Positions 1 through 11,144 of a stretch of DNA of 64,000 nt are shown here, one piece after another; within the stretch, counting starts at the first letter, position 1; the number at the start of each line of letters is the position of its first letter. Under the pieces are notes generated by a model. It worked only from the letters and a program-made list of their open reading frames with translations, was not told the DNA's origin and did not search any database. A program made the translations under genes and the position numbers. Source of the stretch: Eunapius fragilis. Its lineage: Eukaryota; Porifera; Demospongiae; Spongillida; Spongillidae. Where the stretch lies: the NCBI GenBank assembly GCA_963681505.1, contig OY811978.1:1635536-1699535 (forward strand), read 5' to 3'.

Positions 1-220
1 CAAGTGGTGGTGACCCCCTCCCCCAGTAGTGGTCTTACCACAAGCTACAATATCACCATCAGTAACAGTAGCTACACCACCAGTCGTCCTGTGGTCATGA
101 CCAATGGGTCTGCAATGGTCACCTTCACTGGACTGAGGAATGACTCATTTTACAACATCTCAGCTATGGCCATCAACTATGCTGGGAATAGCAGTACCAG
201 TATACAACGTTACATCTCAT
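1..220 (+). CDS. FN3 domain exon (5'-partial) of receptor gene 1
   Basis: The window opens inside this exon. It reads in frame from base 1 and ends with a phase-1 donor (GTATGT at 221). The translation has FN3 hallmarks: a Pro-Ser run followed by GLTTSYNITI, a central TGLRNDSFYNIS (the conserved Leu/Tyr core) and an AINYAGNSS strand. It is nearly identical to the exons at 2784-3056 and, inverted, 22766-23038. Those are 273 nt, so about 53 nt are missing here. There are several N-glycosylation sequons (NIT, NSS, NDS, NIS). It encodes an extracellular adhesion-type module; its ligand is unknown. Confidence 0.75.
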
Positions 221-329
221 GTATGTACACAGGTTTGGTACAGGGACCTCTGTATGCATGATGTAATGGTACATGCCTATGTACATGTATCCATATGTAC
301 ATGTGTACCATATGGAAGTGTGTTATGAT

Positions 330-880
330 ATATACATGGAGCGTACACCATATATGGTCATAAATATGGGTGTTAGGACATTATTATGCTGTGCTCACCT
401 TTGGAGAAATACATGGCCACCTCTAGTGTGTGATAATGGTATGATAATGGGTGTCAGATAATGTCTATGTCATGGGGGGGGGGGGGGGGCAATTGTTAAT
501 AGGCTGACTGCTCTTAGTATTCACACACAGTCAAGAGCTCATACCCTTATGATGATCAGAAATAGATTAAGCTATCTGTATGCATGTGTATTTTACGTCC
601 TACTTAACATCTTGTGGTGGGTGTGGCTACCTAAAGCCTTTAGGTGGTGGATGTGGTCAGATGCCAAAAGTTTCTGTGTGTATGTGCATAAATAAGTGTT
701 ATTTCCCTGCACACAGGGCCTGCTTCAGCTCCAACACCTGGTAAGTTATGCTGTACACCTGTGCATACCAGAGTCTTTGTTAGGTCCCTTTGTGTACATA
801 GCTGTTTTTGGCAGAGGGTGGAGGTCATAATGATATTCTATGTGTGTGAGTGATGGGGGGGGGGGGGGGTATGGTTAAAT
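330..880 (+). repeat. Duplicated intronic block, copy 1
   Basis: This intron sequence recurs at about 3160-3720 and, interrupted by insertions, at 8390-9165. Shared landmarks are ACACCATATATGGTCATA, TTAGGACATTATTATG, CTCACCTTTGGAGAAATACA, a poly-G run (about 475-488), the linker micro-exon, and a second poly-G run before the minisatellite. It shows that the FN3 exon, linker exon and minisatellite were duplicated as a unit. Confidence 0.8.
717..740 (+). CDS. 24-nt linker micro-exon of receptor gene 1
   Basis: Bounded by a strong acceptor (CCCTGCACACAG) and a consensus donor (GTAAGT at 741). Phase 1 at both ends keeps the frame. With the split codon it encodes W-P-A-S-A-P-T-P, a proline-rich hinge between the preceding FN3 exon and the next Ig-like exon. 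The same micro-exon recurs unchanged at 3536-3559, and longer relatives starting with the same GGCCTGC occur at 8720 and 11034. The short length would make it easy to skip, and skipping would preserve frame. Confidence 0.6.
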
Positions 881-940
881 AATGAAATAGTCTATTGGGC
901 AAGAATGTCAAACCACCCCTTTGTCAACCAGTGCGTATGG

Positions 941-1487
941 ACATACAGTACACATGTAGGTAATACCAGTGTGTGTGTGTGTGCACATGTACAGACATAC
1001 AGTACACATGTAGGTAATACCAGTGTGTGTGTGTGTGTACACATGTACAGACATACAGTACACATGTAAGTAATACCAGTGTGTGTGTGTGTGTGTGTGT
1101 GTGTGTACACATGTACAGACATACAGTACACATGTAGGTAATACCAGTGTGTGTGTGCACATGTACAGACATACAGTACACATGTAGGTAATACCAGTGT
1201 GTGTGTGTGCACATGTACAGACATACAGTACACATGTAGGTAATACCAGTGTGTGTGTGTACACATGTATAGACATACAGTACACATGTAGGTAATACCA
1301 GTGTGTGTACACATGTACAGACATACAGTACACATGTAGGTAATACCAGTGTGTGTGTGTGCACATGTACAGACATACAGTACACATGTAGGTAATACCA
1401 GTGTGTGTGTGTACATGTACAGACATACAGTACACATGTAGGTAATACCAGTGTGTGTGTGTGCACATGTACAGACATACAGTACAG
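941..1487 (+). repeat. Minisatellite array 1 (ACATGTAGGTAATACCAG-(TG)n)
   Basis: Roughly ten tandem units of about 48-60 bp. Each has ACATGTAGGTAATACCAG, a variable (TG)n tract, then CACATGTACAGACATACAGT. Unit length varies mainly through the (TG)n tract. The array is intronic and is the first of four in receptor gene 1. Long open frames on the opposite strand (Cys/His/Thr-rich) follow from the composition and are not treated as genes. Confidence 0.9.
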
Positions 1488-2051
1488 TTTCTCGAGAAAA
1501 GAAACCAAGTTTGAGCAGAGATAATATGTTATCTCTGGTTTGAGCGTGGTTTAAACTTGGATTTGTTTGAGTAGGAAGTGACAAGTTTTGTGAACACCTC
1601 TGCACCCCTGGCTCTGTAGACGACCGGTATCTCCAAGATCTGTAGACTTGAAGACATGCTTAAGTTGTAGCGTTAGAAGGTTTAATTAGAGAGGTGACGG
1701 ACAGGTCTAGTGTTGCTGGCTGTCCCATGCACAAGTTGGGTAAAATAATGTCTGTTGCATGGACAATGGTCCTTTAATGTAAAATCATTAATTCAATATT
1801 TGAATACCCTAGAATATTAATCAGAACAATTCAGTTGTATATTGTGGTGAGTGGAAGTTAGACTTTTCCACGTTCTGTCTCTCAGGTCATAATGAGGACC
1901 AATAAAAAAGAACTTGCAAATCAGTCCTTTACAATTAAGGGCCTTAACTTTTGTGCCAATGGTTTTAAGCAATGAAGTTATTTAGCTACTTTTAAAAAAC
2001 AAAGTGCATGAATTTTATAGTATGTACTATACATATGTACCTTCCTCTTAG
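1488..2051. other. Intron remainder, no gene seen
   Basis: AT-rich intron between minisatellite array 1 and the Ig-like exon. It holds a small palindrome near 1515-1540 (CAGAGATAATATGTTATCTC) whose near-copy occurs at about 18394-18416. No other coding or RNA signal was seen. Confidence 0.5.
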
Positions 2052-2405
2052 GTACCTGTCCACAGTTCACCCCTGTGGATACCTTCTCATGTCCTCAAAG
2101 CATCATCACCTACACCTGTGTCCTTAACTCAACCTCTCCTACTGTGCTTACAATATGGAGTGGATCAGCATTTCAATGTTCTCCTACTAACCAGATATCA
2201 CTGCTCCAGAGAGTAGCTGGAGTACTTCAACCATTCATCCCAATGTCATGTGGCAGTCTCTCTGCTGTGACAACAGATGTTACCTCTTCATGCTACACAT
2301 CTGTCCTCACCATTCCTGCTGTTCAGGCTCTGAATGGGACCACTGTTATGTGTGCAGATGGTGTTACTGGAACTGTAGTGGGAAGTGATACAGTGAAGAT
2401 TGTAG
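2052..2405 (+). CDS. Cys-rich Ig-like ectodomain exon 1 of receptor gene 1
   Basis: A 354-nt exon with acceptor CCTCTTAG and donor GTGGGT, phase 1 at both ends, giving 118 residues. Cysteines occur near the N-terminus (TCPQF), at FSCPQS and YTCVLN, then FQCSP, MSCGS, SSCYTS and VMCADG. The spacing of YTCVLN and VMCADG resembles the B- and F-strand cysteines of an Ig fold, but WSGSAFQ is an unusual tryptophan context, so a divergent Ig-like domain is the best description. It has one or two N-glycosylation sequons. There is no close paralogue elsewhere in the window; the 6093 and 23994 exons form a different subtype. Confidence 0.6.
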
Positions 2406-2783
2406 GTGGGTTGAGAGTAGTCTCATAGCCAGTCTTTCTTTGAGCCATTGTGATTGATGGGCTCAACACAATATTACATTTAGCCATTGTTTGAGGAAAA
2501 CATGACTCCCCAGACCATCTATGCAAACAGCCTTGACAAGCATATGTTAATGCATTATTACATGTTATGTGACCTTAAAATCTTAATAAGTCCTTTTTGC
2601 TAAATAGTATATAATTTGAACTTGTACTGTTGTAGAATATTTTGGTATTATATTCTGTATACCTGAGTTGGGTATCCCATATGTGTGTCTGTGTTTTTAC
2701 ATTAATCTTAACACATCAGTGCACCAATGTGTTATCTGACTACAGACTTCATGGCATGTACATGTACATGCTAATATTTTCAG

Positions 2784-3056
2784 CTCCTCCTGGACCTCCA
2801 AATGTTACGGCACAAGCCATTGGTCCAGACATGGTACTAGTGGAGGTGACCCCCTCCCCCAGTGGTGGTCTTACCACAAGCTACAATGTCACCATCAGTA
2901 ACAGTAGCTACACCACCAGTCCTCCTGTGGTCATGACCAATGGGTCTGCAATGGTCACCTTCACTGGACTGAGGAATGACTCATCTTACAGCATCTCAGC
3001 AGTGGCCATCAACTGTGCTGGGAATAGCAGTACCAGTATACAACGTTACATCTCAT
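2784..3056 (+). CDS. FN3 domain exon 2 of receptor gene 1
   Basis: A 273-nt exon, phase 1-1, 91 residues, with acceptor ATATTTTCAG and donor GTATGT. It starts A-P-P-G-P-P-N-V-T, the classic FN3 A-strand opening (P-x-P-P-x-x), and continues through TSYNVTISNSSYTT, TGLRNDSSYSIS and AINCAGNSS. The whole module sits in one symmetrical exon, as expected for shuffling domains. Near-identity to exon 1 (1-220) and to the minus-strand exon 22766-23038 implies recent duplication or gene conversion. Confidence 0.82.
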
Positions 3057-3159
3057 GTATGTACACAGGTTTGATACAGGGACCTCTGTATGTATGATGT
3101 AATGGTACATGCCTATGTACATGTATCCATGTGTACATGTGGACCATATGGGGCTGTGT

Positions 3160-3720
3160 TATGATACACATGGAGTGTACACCATATATGGTCATATGCC
3201 AATATGGGTGTTAGGACATTATTATGTGCTCACCTTTGGAGAAATACATGGCCACCTCTAGTGTGTGATAATGGTATGATAATGGTGTCAGATAATGTCT
3301 ATGTCATGGGCGGGGGGGGGGGGGGGGTGGGGGGGGGCACATGTTAATAGGCTGACTGCTTATAGTATTCAGGAGCTCATACCCTGATGATAGATTAAGC
3401 TATCTGTATGCATGTATATTTTACGTCCTACTTTACATCTTCTAGTAGGTGTGGCTACCAAGGTGGTGGATGTGGTCAGATGCCAAAAGTTTCTGTGTGT
3501 ATGTGCATAAATAAGTGTTATTTCCCTGCACACAGGGCCTGCTTCAGCTCCAACACCTGGTAAGTTATGCTGTACACCTGAGCATACCAGAGTCTTTGTT
3601 AGGTCCCTTTGTGTACATAGCTGTTTTAGTCAGAGGGTGGAGGTCATAATGATATTCTATGTGTGTGAGTGATGGGGGGGGGGGGGGGTATGGTTAAATA
3701 ATGAAATAGCCTATTGGGCA
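3160..3720 (+). repeat. Duplicated intronic block, copy 2
   Basis: The second copy of the block described at 330-880, including poly-G runs at about 3311-3334 and 3675-3689. It lies directly downstream of FN3 exon 2 just as copy 1 lies downstream of FN3 exon 1, so exon and intron were duplicated together. Confidence 0.8.
3536..3559 (+). CDS. 24-nt linker micro-exon, second copy
   Basis: Identical in sequence and splice context to the micro-exon at 717-740 (acceptor CACACAG, donor GTAAGT, phase 1-1). It encodes the same proline-rich hinge, here between FN3 exon 2 and the Ig-like exon at 6093. Confidence 0.6.
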
Positions 3721-3759
3721 AGAATGTCAAACCACCCCTTTGTCAACCAGTGCGTATGG

Positions 3760-5776
3760 ATATACAGTACACATGTAGGTAATACCAGTGTGTGTGCACA
3801 TGTACAGACATACAGTACACATGTAGGTAATACCAGTGTGTGTGTGTGCACATGTACAGACATACAGTACACATGTAGGTAATACCAGTGTGTGTGTGTG
3901 CACATGTACAGACATACAGTACACATGTAGGTAATACCAGTGTGTGTGTGTGTGTACATGTACAGACATACAGTACACATGTACGTAATACCAGTATGTG
4001 TGTGTGCACATGTACAGACATACAGTACACATGTAGGTAATACCAGTGTGTGTGTGTGTGCACATGTACAGACATACAGTACACATGTAGGTAATACCAG
4101 TGTGTGTGTACATGTACAGACATACAGTACACATGTAGGTAATACCAGTGTGTGTGTGTGTGTACATGTACAGACATACAGTACACATGTACGTAATACC
4201 AGCATGTGTGTGTGCACATGTACAGACATACAGTACACATGTAGGTAATACCAGTGTGTGTGCACATGTACAGACATACAGTACACATGTAGGTAATACC
4301 AGTGTGTGTGTGTGTGTGCACATGTACAGACATACAGTACACATGTAGGTAATACCAGTGTGTGTGTGGACATGTACAGACATATAGTACACATGTAGGT
4401 AATACCAGTGTGTGTGTGCACATGTACAGACATACAGTACACATGTAGGTAATACCAGTGTGTGTGCACATGTACAGACATACAGTACACATGTAGGTAA
4501 TACCAGTGTGTGTGTGTGCACATGTACAGACATACAGTACACATGTAGGTAATACCAGTGTGTGTGTGTACATGTACAGACATACAGTACACATGTACGT
4601 AATACCAGTATGTGTGTGTGCACATGTACAGACATACAGTACACATGTAGGTAATACCAGTGTGTGTGCACATGTACAGACATACAGTACACATGTAGGT
4701 AATACCAGTGTGTGTGTGTGCACATGTACAGACATACAGTACACATGTAGGTAATACCAGTGTGTGTGTGTACATGTACAGACATACAGTACACATGTAC
4801 GTAATACCAGTATGTGTGTGTGCACATGTACAGACATACAGTACACATGTAGGTAATACCAGTGTGTGTGCACATGTACAGACATACAGTACACATGTAG
4901 GTAATACCAGTGTGTGTGTGTGCACATGTACAGACATACAGTACACATGTAGGTAATACCAGTGTGTGTGTGCACATGTACAGACATACAGTACACATGT
5001 AGGTAATACCAGTGTGTGTACACATGTACAGACATACAGTACACATGTAGGTAATACCAGTGTGTGTGTGTGCACATGTACAGACATACAGTTCACATGT
5101 AGGTAATACCAGTGTGTGTGTGTGCACATGTACAGACATACAGTACACATGTAGGTAATACCAGTGTGTGTGTGTGCACATGTACAGACATACAGTACAC
5201 ATGTAGGTAATACCAGTGTGTGTGCACATGTACAGACATACAGTACACATGTAGGTAATACCAGTGTGTGTACACATGTACAGACATACAGTACACATGT
5301 AGGTAATACCAGTGTGTGTGTGTGCACATGTACAGACATACAGTTCACATGTAGGTAATACCAGTGTGTGTGTGTGCACATGTACAGACATACAGTACAC
5401 ATGTAGGTAATACCAGTGTGTGTGTGTGCACATGTACAGACATACAGTACACATGTAGGTAATACCAGTGTGTGTGCACATGTACAGACATACAGTACAC
5501 ATGTAGGTAATACCTGTGTGTGTGTACACATGTACAGACATACAGTACACATGTAGGTAATTCCAGTGTGTGTGTGCACATGTACAGACATACAGTACAC
5601 ATGTAGGTAATACCAGTGTGTGTGTGTGCACATGTACAGATATACAGTACACATGTAGGTAATACCAGTGTGTGTGTGTGTGCATGTACATACATACAGT
5701 ACACATGTAGGTAATACCAGTGTGTGTGTGTGTGTGTGCACATGTACAGATATACAGTACACATGTAGGTAATACC
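3760..5776 (+). repeat. Minisatellite array 2, the largest (~2 kb)
   Basis: About 40 units of the same repeat as array 1. Higher-order structure is visible: blocks with a TACGTAATACCAGTATGTG variant recur at about 3980, 4190, 4596 and 4798. This fits expansion by unequal exchange of multi-unit segments. It lies entirely in the intron between 3559 and 6093. All three antisense frames are open for most of the array because the unit lacks antisense stop codons. Confidence 0.92.
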
Positions 5777-6092
5777 AAGTTGTCACATTACCAGTCCTCC
5801 TCCCCAGTCCATGCCCATACTGCATTGATGAGTAGTATGTATGTGTATGTTGAGTGTTGTGTGTGTGCCTGTGGCTAAGCTGTTGTATTTTTGTGTACAA
5901 CTTGTACATCTAGAGCGGGCGGTATTGTCAGGTTCATTTTATATATCGTGTTAGGTACCTAGGAACAATCCCAAAATAGGTTTCTGTTTGCACACTTTAC
6001 TGTCATATGCATATGTTCCTATCTTCACATTGATGAGGAAGTATATTGGTGTACATGTACAAGTATCCAATGTAACCCACCTCTTCCCCCAG

Positions 6093-6473
6093 AGATCCTG
6101 ATATGTCAGGTCAAAGGACGTGTGGTACCATGTCCTCCTGTAGCCTGTCCTGGGGACCAGGTGACCTTTACGTGGACTGCCCTAGCTCTTGTTGGTAGCA
6201 ACCTATGGGTCCTGCCCAGTGGATCATGCAGTAGTTCCACCACACCAGATAGCATTGTGTTAACTCAGATTCAAAATACTTGCAGAGGTGCGACCATGAC
6301 CTGTGGACCATATACAGCAACCAATGTGGATCCTGGTCCATCCACACCATGTCTGACTAGTACCTTGACAGTGAGAGTGAACACTAGTATGACATCATCA
6401 CTGATCATGGTTGGAACCCAAGATGTGTCTGCTCAGAATAATATTATGAACACCACCCAAATCATGGTCATTG
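6093..6473 (+). CDS. Cys-rich Ig-like ectodomain exon 2 of receptor gene 1
   Basis: A 381-nt exon (127 residues), acceptor CTTCCCCCAG, donor GTAAGA, phase 1-1. Key residues are ICQVKG, CPPVACPGDQVTFTW, LWVLPSGSC, NTCRGATMTCGPY and CLTSTLTVRV. The pattern (C-P-G-D-x-V-T-F, a tryptophan, then STLTV and Q-N-x-x-N) is that of a divergent Ig V/I-like module. The paralogous exon at 23994-24383 (-) shares most residues. A rearranged piece occurs at 14741-14880. There are several N-glycosylation sites near the end (NTS, NTT). Confidence 0.7.
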
Positions 6474-6634
6474 GTAAGAATGTATCTATACAACCTGTTG
6501 GTAATTTTAATCAGAATCATTATCCACAAGGGTGGTTGGTGGCATTGAGATGTAGTATTGGTATTCAGCTTGTGGTACTGGGCATGCATGAAGATGCCTT
6601 CTATAGACACAAGTGATAAAATTATTCTCTATAT

Positions 6635-6745
6635 GAGAAGGTTGGTGGTATATAGGAATCAAAGGCGATGGTGGTGTAAAAAGCAAGGGAACAAGACTTC
6701 TGATTGAAAAGGAAAAATGAAATAGACCTATATTAGCAGCATGTT
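6635..6745 (+). repeat. Diverged half of the cassette-tail foldback
   Basis: The stretch GTTGGTGGTATATAGGA...GGTGGTGTAAAAAGCA...GGAACAAGA...CCTATATTAGCA matches, with divergence, one arm of the perfect foldback elements at 37273-37568 and 41906-42202. Only one arm is present here, so this is an old relic inserted in the intron. Confidence 0.55.
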
Positions 6746-7369
6746 GTCATATTTAACTGTGTGAGGCCAGACAGATGCACTGTAAAGTTCAAGAGAATTT
6801 ACACCAGTCCAGCTTGGAGTCCATTCTAGCAAAGTTCACACATGAGCGACAGAGATCAATACGAAGGGCAATAATAAAACATCAGCATGGCTGAATGTGG
6901 TCACATTAGAGAGTTGTCACTTTGACCTAGCACTCATTCAATGTATGGATGATTTGGCAATTCGATATCAACGGCAACCTTCCTGTATACCTATCAAGTT
7001 GATGGATGTAGTGCATATTTCACGTTGCAACATGCATTAGACTGTAAGACAGGTGGTCTTGTCATCCAACGACATAACGAAGTTTGAGACTGTCTTGGGG
7101 ATATGCATGGCTGCTCAAGTATGGAGCCAGGTTGTACGTGAACAAATTGTCAAAGAGGCTGAATCCAAAGCAGATGGTCCAGGATTGAGGAGCAATCTTG
7201 GCATTTCTAGGTGTCTGGACTCCCCGGGTGGACGCATTGCTTGATTTGAGTTGATTGACACGGCAAAATGTATCCTTATCTATTAAGGCATTGGCAACAA
7301 CATCTGTGCCTTGTTTAGATGTTTTGAAGATCTATGTTGGCATACATGTAGGGTCAAGTACTCGTAGAC

Positions 7370-8310
7370 CTGCTAGGCGTGTCGGCAGTGCAAACAACTG
7401 CTGTTCAGCGTCAGATAGGCTTCCATCAAACAAGGCTGGCAAAAATAATTCTTGATTGTGTCTTGTAGTACCATGAATTCATCACTGCAGCCTAGTACTA
7501 CCCTTTGTATGAAGCCCCATTCACACTGAAGTGACTTTGTCATGCTTGCAAATGCTGCTTGAGGTGTCTTGGTAGCAGCATGTGATAGATGTTGCACACA
7601 TTTCACCCAGCCATCCGCCTTCCCATGGATATAAGACTTCTGACTGTCCTTATCTCCAATCCCGGCCCCCACCGAGGAAACAATGGCCTGATACAACAAT
7701 CACACCATGAGCTCTTTTCCTTCTTCTTCATATTTTTTAGTTACAACCAAAAAACTCTTGGTGGGTTCAGCAAAGTAGCCATATGCAGGACCGAACTGAA
7801 TAAGACGATTAAGCCATGAGTGAATGTGGGACAGCTTCCCAGCACAGGTCGAGTCATCAGCATACCAACACTGCAAATACTTTTATCAGTGGCAGGAATA
7901 CATCAACATTGACATTGGATCACCTTGCGTAACTCCCTCTCTACTATACAGAAATTCATACAACCCCTTACAATCAACTTAGCATAGCCTCTGTAGGTAT
8001 TGAACAGGAAGCGACTGCACCTAAGCCATAAAACATGTGCATTCCAAAGAGCTGCCTCTCTGTTGATCATGTTAAAGCATCAATGAGGAGGAATCCCCAA
8101 CCAACACATCCTATAGAGCAGTCATGCCATGAATAGCACCCTTGATGCCTGCTTTGAGCCCAGTTGCTAGCTGTTCAACTCCATAAACCTCTTCTACATC
8201 TCTTCCAGTTACAAGTGCCATGGTCTTGCATATGACTCGACACAAACATTCTCCAATACCAATTGGTCTGACTCCAGGACATTTATCTAAAATTTTTAAT
8301 GATATATCAC
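7370..8310 (-). pseudogene. Reverse-transcriptase relic (non-LTR or DIRS-like)
   Basis: Read on the minus strand, high to low coordinate, the RT core motifs appear in order: [11 protein letters not shown] (about 8240-8285), a D-A-x-N-M-I-N-R segment (about 8060-8090), EGVTQGDPMSM (about 7900-7950), YADDSTCAGK with the catalytic YADD (about 7840-7875), then a downstream region with SLQCEWGFIQRVV (about 7500). At least one in-frame stop and frameshifts break the reading frame, so it is dead. The VRPIGIGE and EGVTQGDP motif set is typical of reverse transcriptases common in cnidarian and sponge genomes. I cannot place it in a named clade. It lies antisense within an intron of receptor gene 1. 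Confidence 0.75.
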
Positions 8311-8357
8311 GACCCGGGTCAATTCCTATATAGGAACTACTAACGTAATTCCTGATG
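8307..8357. repeat. Dispersed palindromic repeat, copy 1
   Basis: CGACCCGGGTCAATTCCTAT with its continuation ATAGGAACTACTA recurs almost unchanged at 19649-19697. The segment contains the self-complementary core TTCCTATATAGGAA. It sits at the 5' boundary of the RT relic, so it may be an element terminus. Confidence 0.6.
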
Positions 8358-8389
8358 TATATATGTGTACATGTATACCTGTTAAGTTA

Positions 8390-8700
8390 CATGGAGTGTA
8401 CACCATATATGGTCATAAGGCAATATGGGTGTTAGGACATTATTATGCTGTGCTCACCTTTGGAGAAATACATGGCCACCTCTAGTGTGTGATAATGGTA
8501 TGATAATGGGTGTCAAGGTAATGTCTATGTCTTTGGGGGGGGGGGGGGGGGGGGGCAATTGTTAATAGGCTAACTGCTCCTAGTATCACGAGCTCATACC
8601 CTGATGATGATCATGTATAGATTAAGCTATCTGTATGCATGTATATTTTACGTCCTACTTAACATCTTGTGGTGGGTGTGGCTAACTAAAGCCTTTAGTT
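8390..8700 (+). repeat. Duplicated intronic block, copy 3 (interrupted)
   Basis: Contains the same landmarks as copies 1 and 2 (ACACCATATATGGTCATA, TTAGGACATTATTATG, poly-G at about 8536-8555). Unlike those copies it is not preceded by an FN3 exon, and it is broken downstream by a ~235 bp insertion (8838-9072) and a second insertion (about 9165-9575). Confidence 0.75.
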
Positions 8701-8719
8701 GGTGTTATTTCTCACACAG

Positions 8720-8809
8720 GGCCTGCTTTATGTCCATCAGCTCCAACAACCACTTCTAGTGTTCCCATCACATCACCAACTCTATCACCAAAAGAAGGAT
8801 CCACCACAG
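8720..8809 (+). CDS. Pro/Ser/Thr linker exon 1 of receptor gene 1
   Basis: A 90-nt exon, phase 1-1, acceptor CTCACACAG, donor GTAAGT. It encodes 30 residues rich in Pro, Ser and Thr (APTTTSSVPITSPTLSPKE). The first bases (GGCCTGCTT) match the micro-exons at 717 and 3536, so it is an extended member of the same linker class. A rigid, probably O-glycosylated juxtamembrane stalk is the likely role. Confidence 0.65.
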
Positions 8810-8837
8810 GTAAGTTATGCTGTACACCTGAGCATAA

Positions 8838-9072
8838 AACAGTCCAAAGGACTGTGAGCTTGAGGAGGAAAAATTAGGGCTTAGGGCAGGGTAGGGGGAG
8901 CCGAAGGCCCGCTACGCCGACCCAACTTTTCACCCTCTCTCCGAATTCGCTCTCCAATTGCACCCGTCCCTCCCTCCCGACATTCTTCGTTGAAACTCAC
9001 TAACTCTCCCCTTCCTTAATAACGCCATCTTTAAGTGAACGAGGCGCCTTTGGCGCCATACTCTACTTTCCT
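8838..9072. mobile_element. ~235 bp insertion relative to paralogous intron copies
   Basis: In intron copy 2 GAGCATA runs straight into CCAGAGTCTTTGTTAGG (about 3583). Here the same junction is separated by about 235 bp holding GTCCAAAGGACTGTGAG, a GC-rich segment (GAAGGCCCGCTACGCCGACC) and a palindromic GGCGCCTTTGGCGCC. It is therefore a discrete insertion. No coding motif, poly-A tail or clear target duplication is seen, so the class is unknown. Confidence 0.55.
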
Positions 9073-9652
9073 ACCAGAGTCTTTGTTAGGTCCCTTTGTG
9101 TACATAGCTGTTTAGTCAGAGGGTGGAGGTCATAATGATATTCTATGTGTGTGAGTGATGGGGGTACTGACATGGTTATTTTAGTTAAATCAAGACCTAA
9201 CTACATTAACTTAATCTACAGACCTTCTTAACTACTGAGCATAACTGCAAGATGGTGTCCAGTGGGGGAGGGGGAGGGGGGTTGGAAACACGACATTGTC
9301 CAGGAAGGGTTTTGGAAATACATGTATGTCCTGAGTGAGATGGTAGCATGGGGAGGGGGGTAGCACGTAAAAGATAAGCTTGTCCTGGGGTGGGTTAGAA
9401 ATATGTCCCGGAGGGTCAGGGGAGATGTTACCAAGTAGAAGCTTGTCCGGGGGCTATTTTGAAAAAACCTATCGTGGGAGGTATAAATATAACAAAAGCT
9501 TGTCCAGGAGTGGTTTTATATACAGTCCAGGGGGTGGGTGGGGTGGGGGTTACGTTTCAATTATTGTCATCTGTAGGGGTGTGTGGTTAAATAATGGAAT
9601 ACCCTATTGGGCAGGAATGCCAAACCGCCTATTTGTCAACCAGTGCGTATGG
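9073..9652. other. Intron with G-rich irregular repeats, no gene seen
   Basis: After a short stretch of duplicated block copy 3, this segment (about 9165-9575) contains irregular repeats built on AAGCTTGTCC(A/G)GG. It has no counterpart in block copies 1 and 2, so it is a second insertion or local expansion. No gene seen. Confidence 0.45.
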
Positions 9653-10950
9653 ATATACAGTACACATGTAGGTAATACCAGTGTGTGTGCACATGTACAG
9701 ACATACAGTACACATGTAGGTAATACCAGTGTGTGTGTGTGCACACATGTAGGTAATACCAGTGTGTGTGTGTGCACATGTACAGACATACAGTACACAT
9801 GTAGGTAATACCAGTGTGTGTGTGTGTGTGTACATGTACAGACATACAGTACACATGTACGTAATACCAGTATGTGTGTGTGCACATGTACAGACATACA
9901 GTACACATGTAGGTAATACCAGTGTGTGTGTGCACATGTACAGACATACAGTACACATGTAGGTAATACCAGTGTGTGTGTGCAAATGCACAGACATACA
10001 GTACACATATAGGTAATACCAGTGTGTGTGTGTGCACATGTACAGACATACAGTACACATGTAGGTAATACCAGTGTGTGTGTGTGTACATGTACAGACA
10101 TACAGTACACATGTAGGTAATACCAGTGTGTGTGTGTGTGTACATGTAAAGACATACAGTACACATGTAGGTAATACCAGTGTGTGTGTGCACATGTACA
10201 GACATACAGTGCACATGTAGGTAATACCAGTGTGTGTGTACACATGTACAGACATACAGTACACATGTAGGTAATACCAGTGTGTGTGTACACATGTACA
10301 GACATACAGTACACATGTAGGTAATACCAGTGAGTGTGTGTGTGTGCACATGTACAAACATACAGTACACATGTAGGTAATACCAGTGTGTGTGTGCACA
10401 TGTACAGACATACAGTACACATGTAGGTAATACCAGTGTGTGTGTACACATGTACAGACATACCGTACACATGTAGGTAATACCAGTGTGTGTGTGTGCA
10501 CATGTACAGACATACAGTACACATGTAGGTAATACCAGTGTGTGTGTGTACACATGTACAGACATACAGTACACATGTAGGTAATACCAGTGTGTGTGTG
10601 TGTGCACATGTACAGACATACAGTACACATGTAGGTAATACCACTGTGTGTGCACATGTACAGACATACAGTACACATGTAGGTAATACCAGTGTGTGTG
10701 TACACATGTACAGACATACCGTACACATGTAGGTAATACCAGTGAGTGTGTGTGTGCACATGTACAGACATACAGTACACATGTAGGTAATACCAGTGTG
10801 TGTGTGCACATGTACAGACATACAGTACACATGTAGGTAATACCAGTGTGTGTGCACATGTACAGACATACTGTACACATGTAGGTAATACCAGTGTGTG
10901 TGTGTGCACATGTACAGACATACAGTACACGTAGGTAATACCAGTGTGTG
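9653..10950 (+). repeat. Minisatellite array 3
   Basis: About 27 units of the same repeat as arrays 1 and 2, with point variants such as AGTGAGTGTG and TACCGTACAC. It occupies the intron between the two Pro/Ser/Thr linker exons. Confidence 0.92.
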
Positions 10951-11033
10951 CAAACTAACTCTTAACTAATTTTAGTTGCAAGGGACATGTGTTAATTGCA
11001 TGCCACCTCTTACATGTGTATCCCTGTACACAG

Positions 11034-11117
11034 GGCCTGCCTCACCTCAACCAACAACTTCTGGTGTTCCCATCACCTCATCTACTCCATCACCACCACC
11101 ATCCAACACAGCTACAG
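11034..11117 (+). CDS. Pro/Ser/Thr linker exon 2 of receptor gene 1
   Basis: An 84-nt exon, phase 1-1, acceptor CCTGTACACAG, donor GTACTT (weaker than its siblings). It encodes 28 residues rich in Pro, Ser and Thr, including SGVPITSSTPSPPPSN. It shares PITS and the GGCCTGC start with the exon at 8720, showing exon duplication. It directly precedes the transmembrane exon, so it forms the membrane-proximal stalk. Confidence 0.65.
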
Positions 11118-11144
11118 GTACTTATCCTCCATATGATTGCATCT

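Noticed and set aside
3711..5909. Very long antisense open frames (up to about 730 codons) rich in Cys, His, Thr and Tyr over the minisatellite arrays, and similar ones at 892-1605, 9604-10953 and 11090-11759
   Set aside because: All three antisense frames are open at once because the repeat unit lacks antisense stops. Unit length varies with (TG)n, so no frame is conserved, and there is no start or splice context.
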